Shown here: piece after piece, positions 6,233 through 15,127 of the stretch
Position numbering within the stretch: the stretch's first letter is position 1
How the letters are laid out: each line of letters begins with the position of its first letter
Assembly: GCA_002373995.1 (NCBI GenBank)
Contig: DFLB01000031.1
Location: 64,740-98,645, forward strand
Length of the DNA: 33,906 bases
Direction: 5' to 3'
From: Bacteroidales bacterium UBA3630
GTDB lineage: Bacteria; Bacteroidota; Bacteroidia; Bacteroidales; P3
The notes under the pieces: model-generated
What the model was told of the DNA's origin: nothing
What the model saw: only the letters and a program-made list of their open reading frames with translations
Database searches by the model: none
Position numbers and translations under genes: made by a program

Positions 6233-9200
6233 TTAGAAGCCGAAGGAGTTGAGGTCAACCGGGCGCATCGTGCCAAACCACTTGATGACTCGCTCGCCGA
6301 TGCCCGGCACTGTGACGTGGATGAGATACATACCGCCCGCAATGGGAATACCTGTCTGGTTGTGCAGATCCCAGTCGATGTGCTGACCCAACTCGGACCC
6401 TTCTGCGGAGTTACCCACCGCTGTGGGACCAAGCGTACGCACCAGCGTCCCATCGACAGTATAGATGCGGATATAGCAGCCTTCCTTGACGCCATTCTCG
6501 TTGACACCGGTGGGCAGGTTGACAATACGCACCTTGGTCTCAAGCTGGCTGGCCGTCTCATAGTTGGAGTAGCTGTAGTACGGGTTCGGCACCACATTGA
6601 TAAGACTCAGCAACGAATCCTTGTAGCTCTGCCGTGCATCAGCTTTCGTAGCCAGATTCTCCAGAACAGCGTCGCTCGGCTTGATGACGAACTGGTAAGC
6701 CGGCATGTTCCTGTTCGTAGGACGCGTGACGGCAGTACCGTTGAGCGACATATAGCGGCCATAAGGCGTACGCACATCAATGTCAACCGTGACGTCGCAC
6801 GGAATGTCCATAGGATTGTCGAAAGCAAAGCGTTCGTTCACCAACGGCATGTTCACCCAAGCCACGGAGGCATAGAGCAGAGCCAAAGAGTCACGCATAG
6901 GCACCAGCGTCGAGGTGGGAACAATCATACCGTGGCGCAGGATGCTGCCACCGCCGGAACCAAGCGAATCGCTCGTGATGCGGTCTGCCTGACGCAGAAG
7001 CTTCATAGCCCAGGCACCGGCATCGTAGCTCGGTGTCTTGTAGTACTTGTAAGGCTTCGTCGTCGAGCGGAAGTCATAGAAGGCCTGATTCGTGGCATTC
7101 ATCACATAGATATAGTGGCGACCACCGAAGACATAGTTCTCCGTACCCGACATAACATCGCTCTTGGGATTCCATATCATGTCGCGACCATTATACTGCA
7201 CATAGCGCGAATCTTCACCAAACATGATGTTCAAGCGCTCGCCGGTAGCTGTGTTGATGGCATAGCCGGGGAACCAACCCATACCCGTGGCGGAAATGTA
7301 GTTGGGGTTCTTCAAACCGGCAGTGTCCGCAGCCGAGAAGTTGGCGCCGCGCTCAGCCTGTATGTCGGCCAAGGTCTTGCCTTCTTTGTTGACCGAAGCA
7401 TGGCGGCGGGCGCTGAACCTGCGAGCCTCGCCCTCAGCCTGCGTATAGTCGTCACACATCTCGATAACCGGGCAACGCGTCCACTTCGACGTGTCGGCAG
7501 TGAAGACAACATGCACGCTCGGCAGCTTGGACAACTCGTTATAGTTGACAGCCAAGTTCCACGACGGAACCATCAGCTGGCGCTCATATTCGTTGTGCAG
7601 GAACAAGGTCGAACCTATAGCTCGGTTCAGGCTGTCAAAGACCTCCTGCTCGGCAAGGTAGTAGCTGAAGTTGAAGCCGGGGTGGAACGGCATGGTGGAA
7701 ACCAGTCCGTAAGGAGCCCACGTACCCATGACAACATCTTCATAGATCTCTCTCTTATCCGTACCTTCGTTGGTGACGGGATAGTCCTCGCCAGGATTGG
7801 TGGCAAAGCCCTTGAAGTAGTCTTCATCGAGATAGCTCTCGTTGATATTGTATGATGTAGGCTGTTTCACAAACGAACGGAACGAGTTGGCTGCATACTG
7901 CGAACCCGAACGAATCCAGTTGTACTGCAGATAGGAGTCGTTGTCAGGCACACCGGTGAGCCACTGGGCATACTCGTTCTCATATGTCATCGACGAGGCC
8001 AGCAAAGCACCGTCCTGGACATATCCCTGATAGAACGAACCTATACCGCCAAAGGCGCTACCGGCAAACTCATTCTTGTTCGACGGATCCTCCCAGGTAT
8101 CACTGTTGATGTCTGTTGCAGCATAGTTGGGATTGACCAGCGTAACGGCAATACCCAAATCAAGGAAGATTTGCTCATTGTAGCGCGAAATGGTGAAGTC
8201 TGACCATATCGTGTCTTTTGTTCCATCAGGTATCAAGCACCAACGGGTGTACTCGTTGACCACAATGTCAGTATCTGCAGTAGCAGGCTCACCATCCTCG
8301 GTATAGGCCTTGAAGAAGATGTTGTAGCGTCCCTCTTTCAGCTTGAGCGGGTCGATGACACGCACGTTGATAGGACCATAGTTCTCTTCGTAGCTGGGAT
8401 GCTCTATCATGCACGGATTGTGCATCTTCGAGTTATCATCCTGCGGCGAGGTCACATAGTGGTCAATGTATCCGGGACCCTTGCCGGGAACACCCTTCGG
8501 ACCCATCAGTTCAGTGATGGACTCCTGCGTCAGACGCAACACCGAACCACCATTGCCATAACCCTCTATACGGATAATGTTGGGGCACATACCAAACTCG
8601 GACTGTGCCATCTTGCCACCATCTTCGAGCGCCGGATTATGAGGAATGGCCACGATGGGCTCAATGGCCTTGCCGTCCTCTCTCTTACGACCTGCAAGGT
8701 AGGGTTCTGTCTGGCAGTCTTGACAGCCCGCGGTATAGGCTTTGTAACGGTTCTGCGCGTAGGCTATCGCTATGAAGTAATACTCGCGGTTGTTGACCAG
8801 CGAGGTGTTGGTACCGGTAGCAAAAGCATCAGTGGTGATGCGGAATACGTGGCGTATACCCGTATTCGAACCCTCAACCATCACCTCTCCGGTAAGACCC
8901 GTTGTGGTGTTCTGCGTGTAGTTCACCAGCGTACCAATCGGCAAACTGGGGTTCTCATTGACAACAGCAACGATGGAGTCTTGTCTCGCGTTGAGCTCGA
9001 ACGTGACAGTGTCATAGTAGTTCTCGATATCGCACTGGGCCACCAAACGGGCCTTGGAAATGTCGCGGATATCAGCAACCGACACACTGGCATCTCTCAA
9101 CTGATAAATCTGATAGCCCTCGAAGATATAGCTTCTGGCGGTGGAATCATACATATGGATATGGCCCAACTCGTCAGTGTAGCTCTGCGGGATGGAAGGA

Positions 9201-11245
9201 TCTATCTCGCGATACTTCTCCTTGTAGTTGTTGGAGCTCGGCTGCTCGTAGTTGATGTAGAGTATAATCTGGTTGTTCAACTCCTGGCAGGTCAGCGTAG
9301 GTGCATCGGGACCGTCAAGAACCTTGAAGCAGTTCTCAAACAAAGCCTGGCAGATATCATCGATTTTGCGAAGCTCTTCAACCGAAGACCATGCATTGCC
9401 CGACGAAGCCTGAGCAAAAGGAACACCAACGGTGATATAGTTAAGAGCACCGGGTTTAAGGGTGAACGGACCGGCCGACTGCATGAAACGACGGTCATTC
9501 GGCGTCACATCGTCGCCCGAAGTAGTTTCAGTCCAGTAATTGTTTCCATCCCACGGCGAAGGCAACTCGGCACCATTCACACCCCAACGCCACGGATCGC
9601 TGTCGCCAGGGAACATGAAGTCGCAATCAAGGTTGGTCGTCGAACCAGTAGCGGAAGGAATAGCGTTTCCACCATATTTCATACGCTGGCCGTTCTTCCA
9701 ATAGCCACGCAGGTAGTTGTAGTAGTCACTGGCCTTGGAGGGCTCACCGTTGACAGCGTTGGAGCTATTGTCATAGTACACGAAACGGCGCATACCAAAA
9801 CGCTCGTCATCAACAATGTTGTTACCAAAGTTCACACCATTGATGGCGCAGTTGCCAACGGCATCACCGGGAACAAAATACCAGCTCATAGGATCGTAGC
9901 TGAAGAAAAGGTCGGCAGCATCCGTAACAGCAACAGTGTCATAATATACGTTGCCAAGGCTGTCTGTTCTCTTGTACGTATCCAACAGGTTCTTTACATG
10001 AACATTCGTATATCCGGGATCAAGAATCTTGGGAATATTGATTTTGGGATTATCCAAACCATCCGGATCCATATACGGGCCCTGGAAGAAGTCGATACCT
10101 ACCGCCGGCGGGATACCGGAATAGCTACCCGAGCCGGGTCCGTCAATCTCATCACCATTGTAGCAGTAGCCAAGACCACGACGAACATCGCAACCCACAA
10201 AGTCATCAAAAGCATAACCCAAGTCAGCATCAACCCACTGGCTAAAATAGGTCTCGCGCAACTCATAGGTGGAACGGTTGATAATCTCGTAGGAGTAGAA
10301 GGTCATGTCATTGATGGCGTTGTTCGTGGTGAAGGCAAAAGCCTGAGCACGAATTTCAAGGCCGATATGCTCACCGCCGGTCTCGGTATGAGTGTTACCC
10401 ATATCATTGAAGACCCACCAGATAGTCTGGTCGCCCTTCAGCACCTGGTCAGACAGTATACCACCCTTAATAATATCATCCGAATAGAAGTTATCCTCCA
10501 TTGTGGGCTGCACATGGCTGGTATAATCTCTTCCCCACTGCGCCTTCAGGGTACGGGGGCACAATTTATTGTCAAAGTCATAATAAGGATAGTCACCGGC
10601 GCTGGGATTGTACTTCAAGTCGCCATCTGCATCATAGAAAGGTGCAAGGAACTGGCTCAGATCGTCTCCTTCTCCCTTGGCAGGCCAGTTACGGATGACA
10701 TCAGGAATGTCAAAGACATCCCCATTGGGCACCACATAATGGTCTGCATCATTCAACCCATAAGTGAAGTGCGACTTGTGCTCCAACACCTCGGCTTTGG
10801 TGATGATCCAATGCTTGTCGTAGGCATTGCAGACAGGCAGGTCTACGGAGGCTGTTCCGTTGATCTTCAGCGGACCCGGCCAGTAATCATCACCATCGCT
10901 ACCAAAACGAAGGGCAGCGATACGCAACTGGTCGTTCACATCCGTACCACCAATCCACAAGGCAGCACAGAACAACGGGCATGTGTTGCTGTTTTTGGGC
11001 AAGTGGTACTGCGCTACACTGCCGTCGTACCACATATTGCCATAGCCGTTAATCAAAGCTCGTACATTGTTGATGTTAAGCTCTGCTGTACTTTGAGCGC
11101 GCTTACAGGCCGCTGCCTTGGCTTGCACGGTCTTGCTTTTCGCGTTGACTTTCTTGCACTCTATGCACTCACGGGCCGACACACTTCCGGACACCATGAC
11201 CAGCAGCAAGGAAATCAATACAAGTTTGCTATATATACTTTTCAT
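6233..11245 (-). CDS. Giant secreted surface protein with a C-terminal region like type IX sorting domains
   Basis: A 1670-aa protein with a signal peptide ending near SVSA (residue 24), followed at once by a CIEC pair. About residues 50-150 form a conserved Bacteroidota region (NNVRALINGYGNMWYDG, ALWIGGTDVNDQLRIAALRFG, DDYWPGPL). The next 450 residues hold aromatic-rich blocks (DQTIWWVFNDMGNTHTETGG, VDADLGYAFDDFVGCD). The last 110 residues begin NVVPNPYYSYSNYE and continue IRIYTVDGTLVRTL, IDWDLHNQTGIPIAGGMYLIHV and GERVIKWFG. This resembles the Ig-like sorting domains exported by type IX secretion, with an extra tail (TMRPVDLNSFGF). It lies between a TonB-type receptor and a PorV-like protein, gaps 26 and 35 nt. 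Its molecular activity is unknown. Export by type IX secretion is inference from the C-terminus and the neighbour. Confidence 0.82.
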   Translation of the reverse strand: MKSIYSKLVLISLLLVMVSGSVSARECIECKKVNAKSKTVQAKAAACKRAQSTAELNINNVRALINGYGNMWYDGSVAQYHLPKNSNTCPLFCAALWIGGTDVNDQLRIAALRFGSDGDDYWPGPLKINGTASVDLPVCNAYDKHWIITKAEVLEHKSHFTYGLNDADHYVVPNGDVFDIPDVIRNWPAKGEGDDLSQFLAPFYDADGDLKYNPSAGDYPYYDFDNKLCPRTLKAQWGRDYTSHVQPTMEDNFYSDDIIKGGILSDQVLKGDQTIWWVFNDMGNTHTETGGEHIGLEIRAQAFAFTTNNAINDMTFYSYEIINRSTYELRETYFSQWVDADLGYAFDDFVGCDVRRGLGYCYNGDEIDGPGSGSYSGIPPAVGIDFFQGPYMDPDGLDNPKINIPKILDPGYTNVHVKNLLDTYKRTDSLGNVYYDTVAVTDAADLFFSYDPMSWYFVPGDAVGNCAINGVNFGNNIVDDERFGMRRFVYYDNSSNAVNGEPSKASDYYNYLRGYWKNGQRMKYGGNAIPSATGSTTNLDCDFMFPGDSDPWRWGVNGAELPSPWDGNNYWTETTSGDDVTPNDRRFMQSAGPFTLKPGALNYITVGVPFAQASSGNAWSSVEELRKIDDICQALFENCFKVLDGPDAPTLTCQELNNQIILYINYEQPSSNNYKEKYREIDPSIPQSYTDELGHIHMYDSTARSYIFEGYQIYQLRDASVSVADIRDISKARLVAQCDIENYYDTVTFELNARQDSIVAVVNENPSLPIGTLVNYTQNTTTGLTGEVMVEGSNTGIRHVFRITTDAFATGTNTSLVNNREYYFIAIAYAQNRYKAYTAGCQDCQTEPYLAGRKREDGKAIEPIVAIPHNPALEDGGKMAQSEFGMCPNIIRIEGYGNGGSVLRLTQESITELMGPKGVPGKGPGYIDHYVTSPQDDNSKMHNPCMIEHPSYEENYGPINVRVIDPLKLKEGRYNIFFKAYTEDGEPATADTDIVVNEYTRWCLIPDGTKDTIWSDFTISRYNEQIFLDLGIAVTLVNPNYAATDINSDTWEDPSNKNEFAGSAFGGIGSFYQGYVQDGALLASSMTYENEYAQWLTGVPDNDSYLQYNWIRSGSQYAANSFRSFVKQPTSYNINESYLDEDYFKGFATNPGEDYPVTNEGTDKREIYEDVVMGTWAPYGLVSTMPFHPGFNFSYYLAEQEVFDSLNRAIGSTLFLHNEYERQLMVPSWNLAVNYNELSKLPSVHVVFTADTSKWTRCPVIEMCDDYTQAEGEARRFSARRHASVNKEGKTLADIQAERGANFSAADTAGLKNPNYISATGMGWFPGYAINTATGERLNIMFGEDSRYVQYNGRDMIWNPKSDVMSGTENYVFGGRHYIYVMNATNQAFYDFRSTTKPYKYYKTPSYDAGAWAMKLLRQADRITSDSLGSGGGSILRHGMIVPTSTLVPMRDSLALLYASVAWVNMPLVNERFAFDNPMDIPCDVTVDIDVRTPYGRYMSLNGTAVTRPTNRNMPAYQFVIKPSDAVLENLATKADARQSYKDSLLSLINVVPNPYYSYSNYETASQLETKVRIVNLPTGVNENGVKEGCYIRIYTVDGTLVRTLGPTAVGNSAEGSELGQHIDWDLHNQTGIPIAGGMYLIHVTVPGIGERVIKWFGTMRPVDLNSFGF

Positions 11246-11271
11246 CTTGATTAATTTTTTCTCTGTTAGAT

Positions 11272-14200
11272 TTAGAAGTTATACGACAGGGACAGTTTGA
11301 TAGTGCGCGGACTGGAATAATTCCACGTGCCGTTGCGTAGTACAATAGAATAAATATCACGATAGGCCTGAGGATCGAGGAACGCATTGATGGTCTGCTG
11401 CGTCTCGGGGTCAGTGAGATAACCGTTATCCTCGGGGTTGCCTGTCACCGAGAAGACTCCCACAACATTGCGAATATCAAAGAGGTTGTTCACGGTGAGA
11501 GCAACATTAAGGTTGGTCATACGCTTGCCAACTTTAATAAACCAAGTCTTGTCGGCAACAACATTGAAGTAGAAGCCCCACGGCAAACGTGCACCGCGAT
11601 AGCTACCCACAATCGTCGCCTGCGAGTTGGAGAAGGCTTTGGTGTAAGGACGACCCGACTGCGCAACAGCCATGAAGTTGATACCAAAGTCCTCAAGTAT
11701 CTTCACCTCTTTCTTGCGCTTCTCACCAGTCTCCTTGTCAGTGACAACACGGGTAATCGTCGGGCCGTTGTATCTTGCTCCGCCAAAATAACGGAAGTCT
11801 ACGTTAGCCTTGAACTCATGACGACGGTCGTCACTAATGGGGTTGAGCATCTTAAGCGTAGTGTAACCTTCCTTGATAAGTTCTGTCATCGTACCACTCG
11901 ACAAACCGGTACCTTCAGCATACTGCAAGGTATAGTTGGCATTGATACGGATGTTCTTGGTCTGACGAAGGTCATAGGCCAAGGTGACACCCTTGATGGT
12001 ACGGAAGTCCTTGTTGTCATAGCTGTAGTAGTTGGGGTTAGGATCAGCACCAGCATACTGAACCAACTGAATCAGGTCACGCGTCTCCTTGTAGTACGCC
12101 GAAGCACTGATGGCCGACGACTGGTTGAGAGCCTGCTGGAAACCTAACTCATAGTTCGTGATACGCTCCGGCTTGAGGTTGGGGTTGTTGATGGACGATA
12201 TCTGTGTCATGTACAGATAGCTCAAATAACTGGCCTCCCATCCCGAAGACGGACGACGGGCAATAATGTCATAACTGGCCTTGAACTGCGATTTCTCACC
12301 AATGGGGAAGGAGAAAGCAATACGAGGCATGGCCACAATCTGGGGGGTGTAACGCTCGAATGCCTCCGAAGAAACAGTGCTGTTACGGACAGCTTTCTGA
12401 CCATTGGCCGTGCGGTACGGCGTAGGCTTACCGGTAGAACCGTTCACGGCACTGGGCGAGGACACCTCGGTACCAGTAGCATCATACCACTTGCCCTGCG
12501 AGTCACGATAACCCTTGATAACAGGACGATAGTCAGGATTGTCATCATCAGGCACCTTGTCCACATACGGCACCCAATCATCACCGGCAAGATCCAAATA
12601 GGAGTCACCACCACCGACAAGATTGCGGTTCGCTTTCAAATCTGCAACGGTATAAGACTCATACAACAGGTAAGGATCCTTCAACACATACTGGTTGCCG
12701 TTGAAATAGTCAAGACGGACACCGACATTGAAGATAAGATCCTGGAAATAGAATTTATCCTGAATGTATCCTGCCACATATATCGGAGAGAAGGACGGCA
12801 ACTCGCGATATTTGCTGTCTCCGGGATTGAAGAATTTGTCAAGGCTCCAATTGGCGCCATTGTATTTCTTACCCGTGTGGTCATATCCAACATATCCCAC
12901 GTATGAATTACCACTGTTGAAAAGCTCTGTGGCCGAGAACATCTCAATACCACCGGCATTAACAAAATCCTCCGGAGAGTAACGGTCAATATCGATCCAG
13001 GTCCTCTCAGTAATAGCAGCACCATCCTGAGTGATACCATTGTTCATCAAATAGGTACGGAAAGCCTCATCAAATGCCGTCTGCTTGTCTTTGTTCAACA
13101 GTCGGTTGTAATTGACATAAAGCTGCGAACCACGCTGCTCATAAATCGGGTTGTCAAGATCCAACTGGTCGATATGGCTGTTCGCATTGTCACGCATCAA
13201 CGTCCAAAGGCCATAGGCACTCAGAGAATAGGACGACTGCCACATCTGGTCGTACTGGACACCGATTTCTATCTCATGACCCAGAATGTCGGCAGAAGCT
13301 TTGGCCTGCAAATAGAGGTAGTCGGACTCAGCTCTGGAGAAACCGGTACTCTGTACACCCACATTGGATATCAAACTGTAAATACTTGACGGGGAATCAC
13401 CGTTATACAATCCTTTGAACTGACGGATGTAGTCAATCGTGGAAAGGAACGGACGCACATCCTCAAATTCACTGCTCGTAAAGAGCTGCTCATTGTAATT
13501 GGCCAAAATATGGTTGGGCGTATTGGCACCACTTCCCGAAACATATGTCACACGGTCTCTCCAAGCATTCTGAACCTGTGCCCACTGACGGACACCGTTA
13601 TAGTCAAACTCCCTTAATTCATAAGAACGCTGTTTCTCGGTAATAAATTTGCCAATATAACCATATTTGAATATATCGTTAATGTCGCTGCCAAAGTTCT
13701 CGTTGTAGGATCTCGATGTCGATTGAGTGAACATGGCTGTGATGTTGTACATCACGTTCTTGATGGGCGACGAAGTTTTGGCCTCATCCTCACTCGATGC
13801 CTCTGCATCCGGGAAACGCTGGGTGAAGTCAACCGTCACACCATACGTAAGACCCTCGCTCACCATCGAACCCGAGAGGGGCATCGCAAGAGGTGAAAGT
13901 GTAGCACTCGGCGAATGCGATGCACTGAACTCACCGGTCAACGTGAGGGTGGCATAGTCTGAAAAGCGGAAATCCAAAGCGCCTTCCATCGCAACACCGT
14001 AGTACTGCAGATTGGGGACACGCGTTCTGTCTCCGTCAAAATCCTTCCGCGTCAGACGGGTAATCTCATGAAAATCATCTCTGCGCAAGGCAGTCTCGGC
14101 CGAGTAGTTGATAGCACCCGAGAGCGGATCGTATGAGAGCGGACTGCTCTCAAACTGCTTGACCAAAGCATCGTTGACAATTTGATACCTATATCCCTTT

Positions 14201-15072
14201 ACGCGATAGAACGGCGAATTCTCGTACTGTGCCTGTCCCGTCAGACGGAAACCTACCAGCGTGCGCTCCACCGAGGATCCGTCCGCCTGGGTAAAATTCT
14301 TCTTGATGACAGGGCCCGTCAAATAAACCATCAGCGTATTAAACAGGCGGTAGTCGAGATAACCCTCCCAACGCACCATTCCTTTGAACTGGCTCGTTGG
14401 CGGCTTGAGGGTGATAATCTGGGTACCACCGATAGCCTCGCCGATACTGGCAGGTGTACCACCAAGAATAACCTGGATCTCAGCAATAGCGTCCTTCGGA
14501 ACCGAAATACCGGTACGCTTGCGAACGTTACCCTGCATGGTCACCATGCCGCTTTCACCACGGGCCGTGCCAGTACCACCGTCGCTGTATCCGATACCAC
14601 CGACCGAAGCAACAATGCTCTCCACCGATGTACCAGGCATACGCGCAATATCATCGCTCGACAGACGTGCACCCTGCTCGGCCGAACCGATCTCAATCAC
14701 AGGCACTTTGTCGGCAACGATATCGACAACTTCCAGTGTCGTCGCCGTCGGATTCAGCGCCACATCCACGACCGTGAAACCCGAAGCCTTCACATTGATA
14801 CCCGTCTGGACGTAACGGTTGTATCCCACATAGGAAACTTCAATGTCATACTTGCCCACAGGCAACGGTTTGATGGTATAGACACCATCAAAGTCGGTAA
14901 CACCGACGAGCACCTGCTTGCCGTCTTGCTTAGCTACAATGTTCACAAAGGGCAGTGCCTCTTTTGTTTTGGCATCAGTAATGGTACCCTTCAGTGTGCC
15001 TTGGGCAAGGGCGGCCATTTCTGCCATCAGCAAGAGTCCGAATGTTAACAGTACTTTTCTAAACATTCTCAT
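11272..15072 (-). CDS. Large TonB-dependent receptor-like protein with carboxypeptidase-like N-domain
   Basis: A 1266-aa outer-membrane protein. Order: signal peptide (about 1-23), CarboxypepD_reg-like beta domain (about 25-110: GTLKGTITDAKTKEALPFVNIVAK, GVYTIKPLPVGKYDIEVSYVGY), plug domain (about 120-240: LSSDDIARMPGTSVESIVASVGGIGYSDGG, DAIAEIQVILGGTPASIGEAIGGTQIIT), then a large barrel ending in TIKLSLSYNF. The overall plan is SusC-like, but there is no SusD gene. The partner position is taken by a 1670-aa secreted protein and a PorV-like protein. It may act as a transporter, or as a surface platform for the giant protein; both are inference. Two ATGs (15072 and 15066) are 2 codons apart. 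It follows secDF by 55 nt with no visible promoter or terminator between them, so co-transcription is likely. Confidence 0.85.
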   Translation of the reverse strand: MRMFRKVLLTFGLLLMAEMAALAQGTLKGTITDAKTKEALPFVNIVAKQDGKQVLVGVTDFDGVYTIKPLPVGKYDIEVSYVGYNRYVQTGINVKASGFTVVDVALNPTATTLEVVDIVADKVPVIEIGSAEQGARLSSDDIARMPGTSVESIVASVGGIGYSDGGTGTARGESGMVTMQGNVRKRTGISVPKDAIAEIQVILGGTPASIGEAIGGTQIITLKPPTSQFKGMVRWEGYLDYRLFNTLMVYLTGPVIKKNFTQADGSSVERTLVGFRLTGQAQYENSPFYRVKGYRYQIVNDALVKQFESSPLSYDPLSGAINYSAETALRRDDFHEITRLTRKDFDGDRTRVPNLQYYGVAMEGALDFRFSDYATLTLTGEFSASHSPSATLSPLAMPLSGSMVSEGLTYGVTVDFTQRFPDAEASSEDEAKTSSPIKNVMYNITAMFTQSTSRSYNENFGSDINDIFKYGYIGKFITEKQRSYELREFDYNGVRQWAQVQNAWRDRVTYVSGSGANTPNHILANYNEQLFTSSEFEDVRPFLSTIDYIRQFKGLYNGDSPSSIYSLISNVGVQSTGFSRAESDYLYLQAKASADILGHEIEIGVQYDQMWQSSYSLSAYGLWTLMRDNANSHIDQLDLDNPIYEQRGSQLYVNYNRLLNKDKQTAFDEAFRTYLMNNGITQDGAAITERTWIDIDRYSPEDFVNAGGIEMFSATELFNSGNSYVGYVGYDHTGKKYNGANWSLDKFFNPGDSKYRELPSFSPIYVAGYIQDKFYFQDLIFNVGVRLDYFNGNQYVLKDPYLLYESYTVADLKANRNLVGGGDSYLDLAGDDWVPYVDKVPDDDNPDYRPVIKGYRDSQGKWYDATGTEVSSPSAVNGSTGKPTPYRTANGQKAVRNSTVSSEAFERYTPQIVAMPRIAFSFPIGEKSQFKASYDIIARRPSSGWEASYLSYLYMTQISSINNPNLKPERITNYELGFQQALNQSSAISASAYYKETRDLIQLVQYAGADPNPNYYSYDNKDFRTIKGVTLAYDLRQTKNIRINANYTLQYAEGTGLSSGTMTELIKEGYTTLKMLNPISDDRRHEFKANVDFRYFGGARYNGPTITRVVTDKETGEKRKKEVKILEDFGINFMAVAQSGRPYTKAFSNSQATIVGSYRGARLPWGFYFNVVADKTWFIKVGKRMTNLNVALTVNNLFDIRNVVGVFSVTGNPEDNGYLTDPETQQTINAFLDPQAYRDIYSIVLRNGTWNYSSPRTIKLSLSYNF

Positions 15073-15127
15073 TGCGTTTACTGATAAGATATTATTGTTT
15101 TATTTTATTTCTCTGTATTTACTCTCT

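Noticed and set aside
8399..11254. A 951-codon open frame on the plus strand opposite the giant surface protein
   Set aside because: It mirrors the codon pattern of the minus-strand gene, lacks a signal or any known motif, and the minus-strand protein has a signal peptide, recognisable domains and operon context.
14182..15048. A 288-codon plus-strand frame opposite the TonB-type receptor
   Set aside because: It lies fully within the receptor's signal, carboxypeptidase-like and plug regions and has low-complexity His/Arg/Thr composition typical of an antisense shadow.
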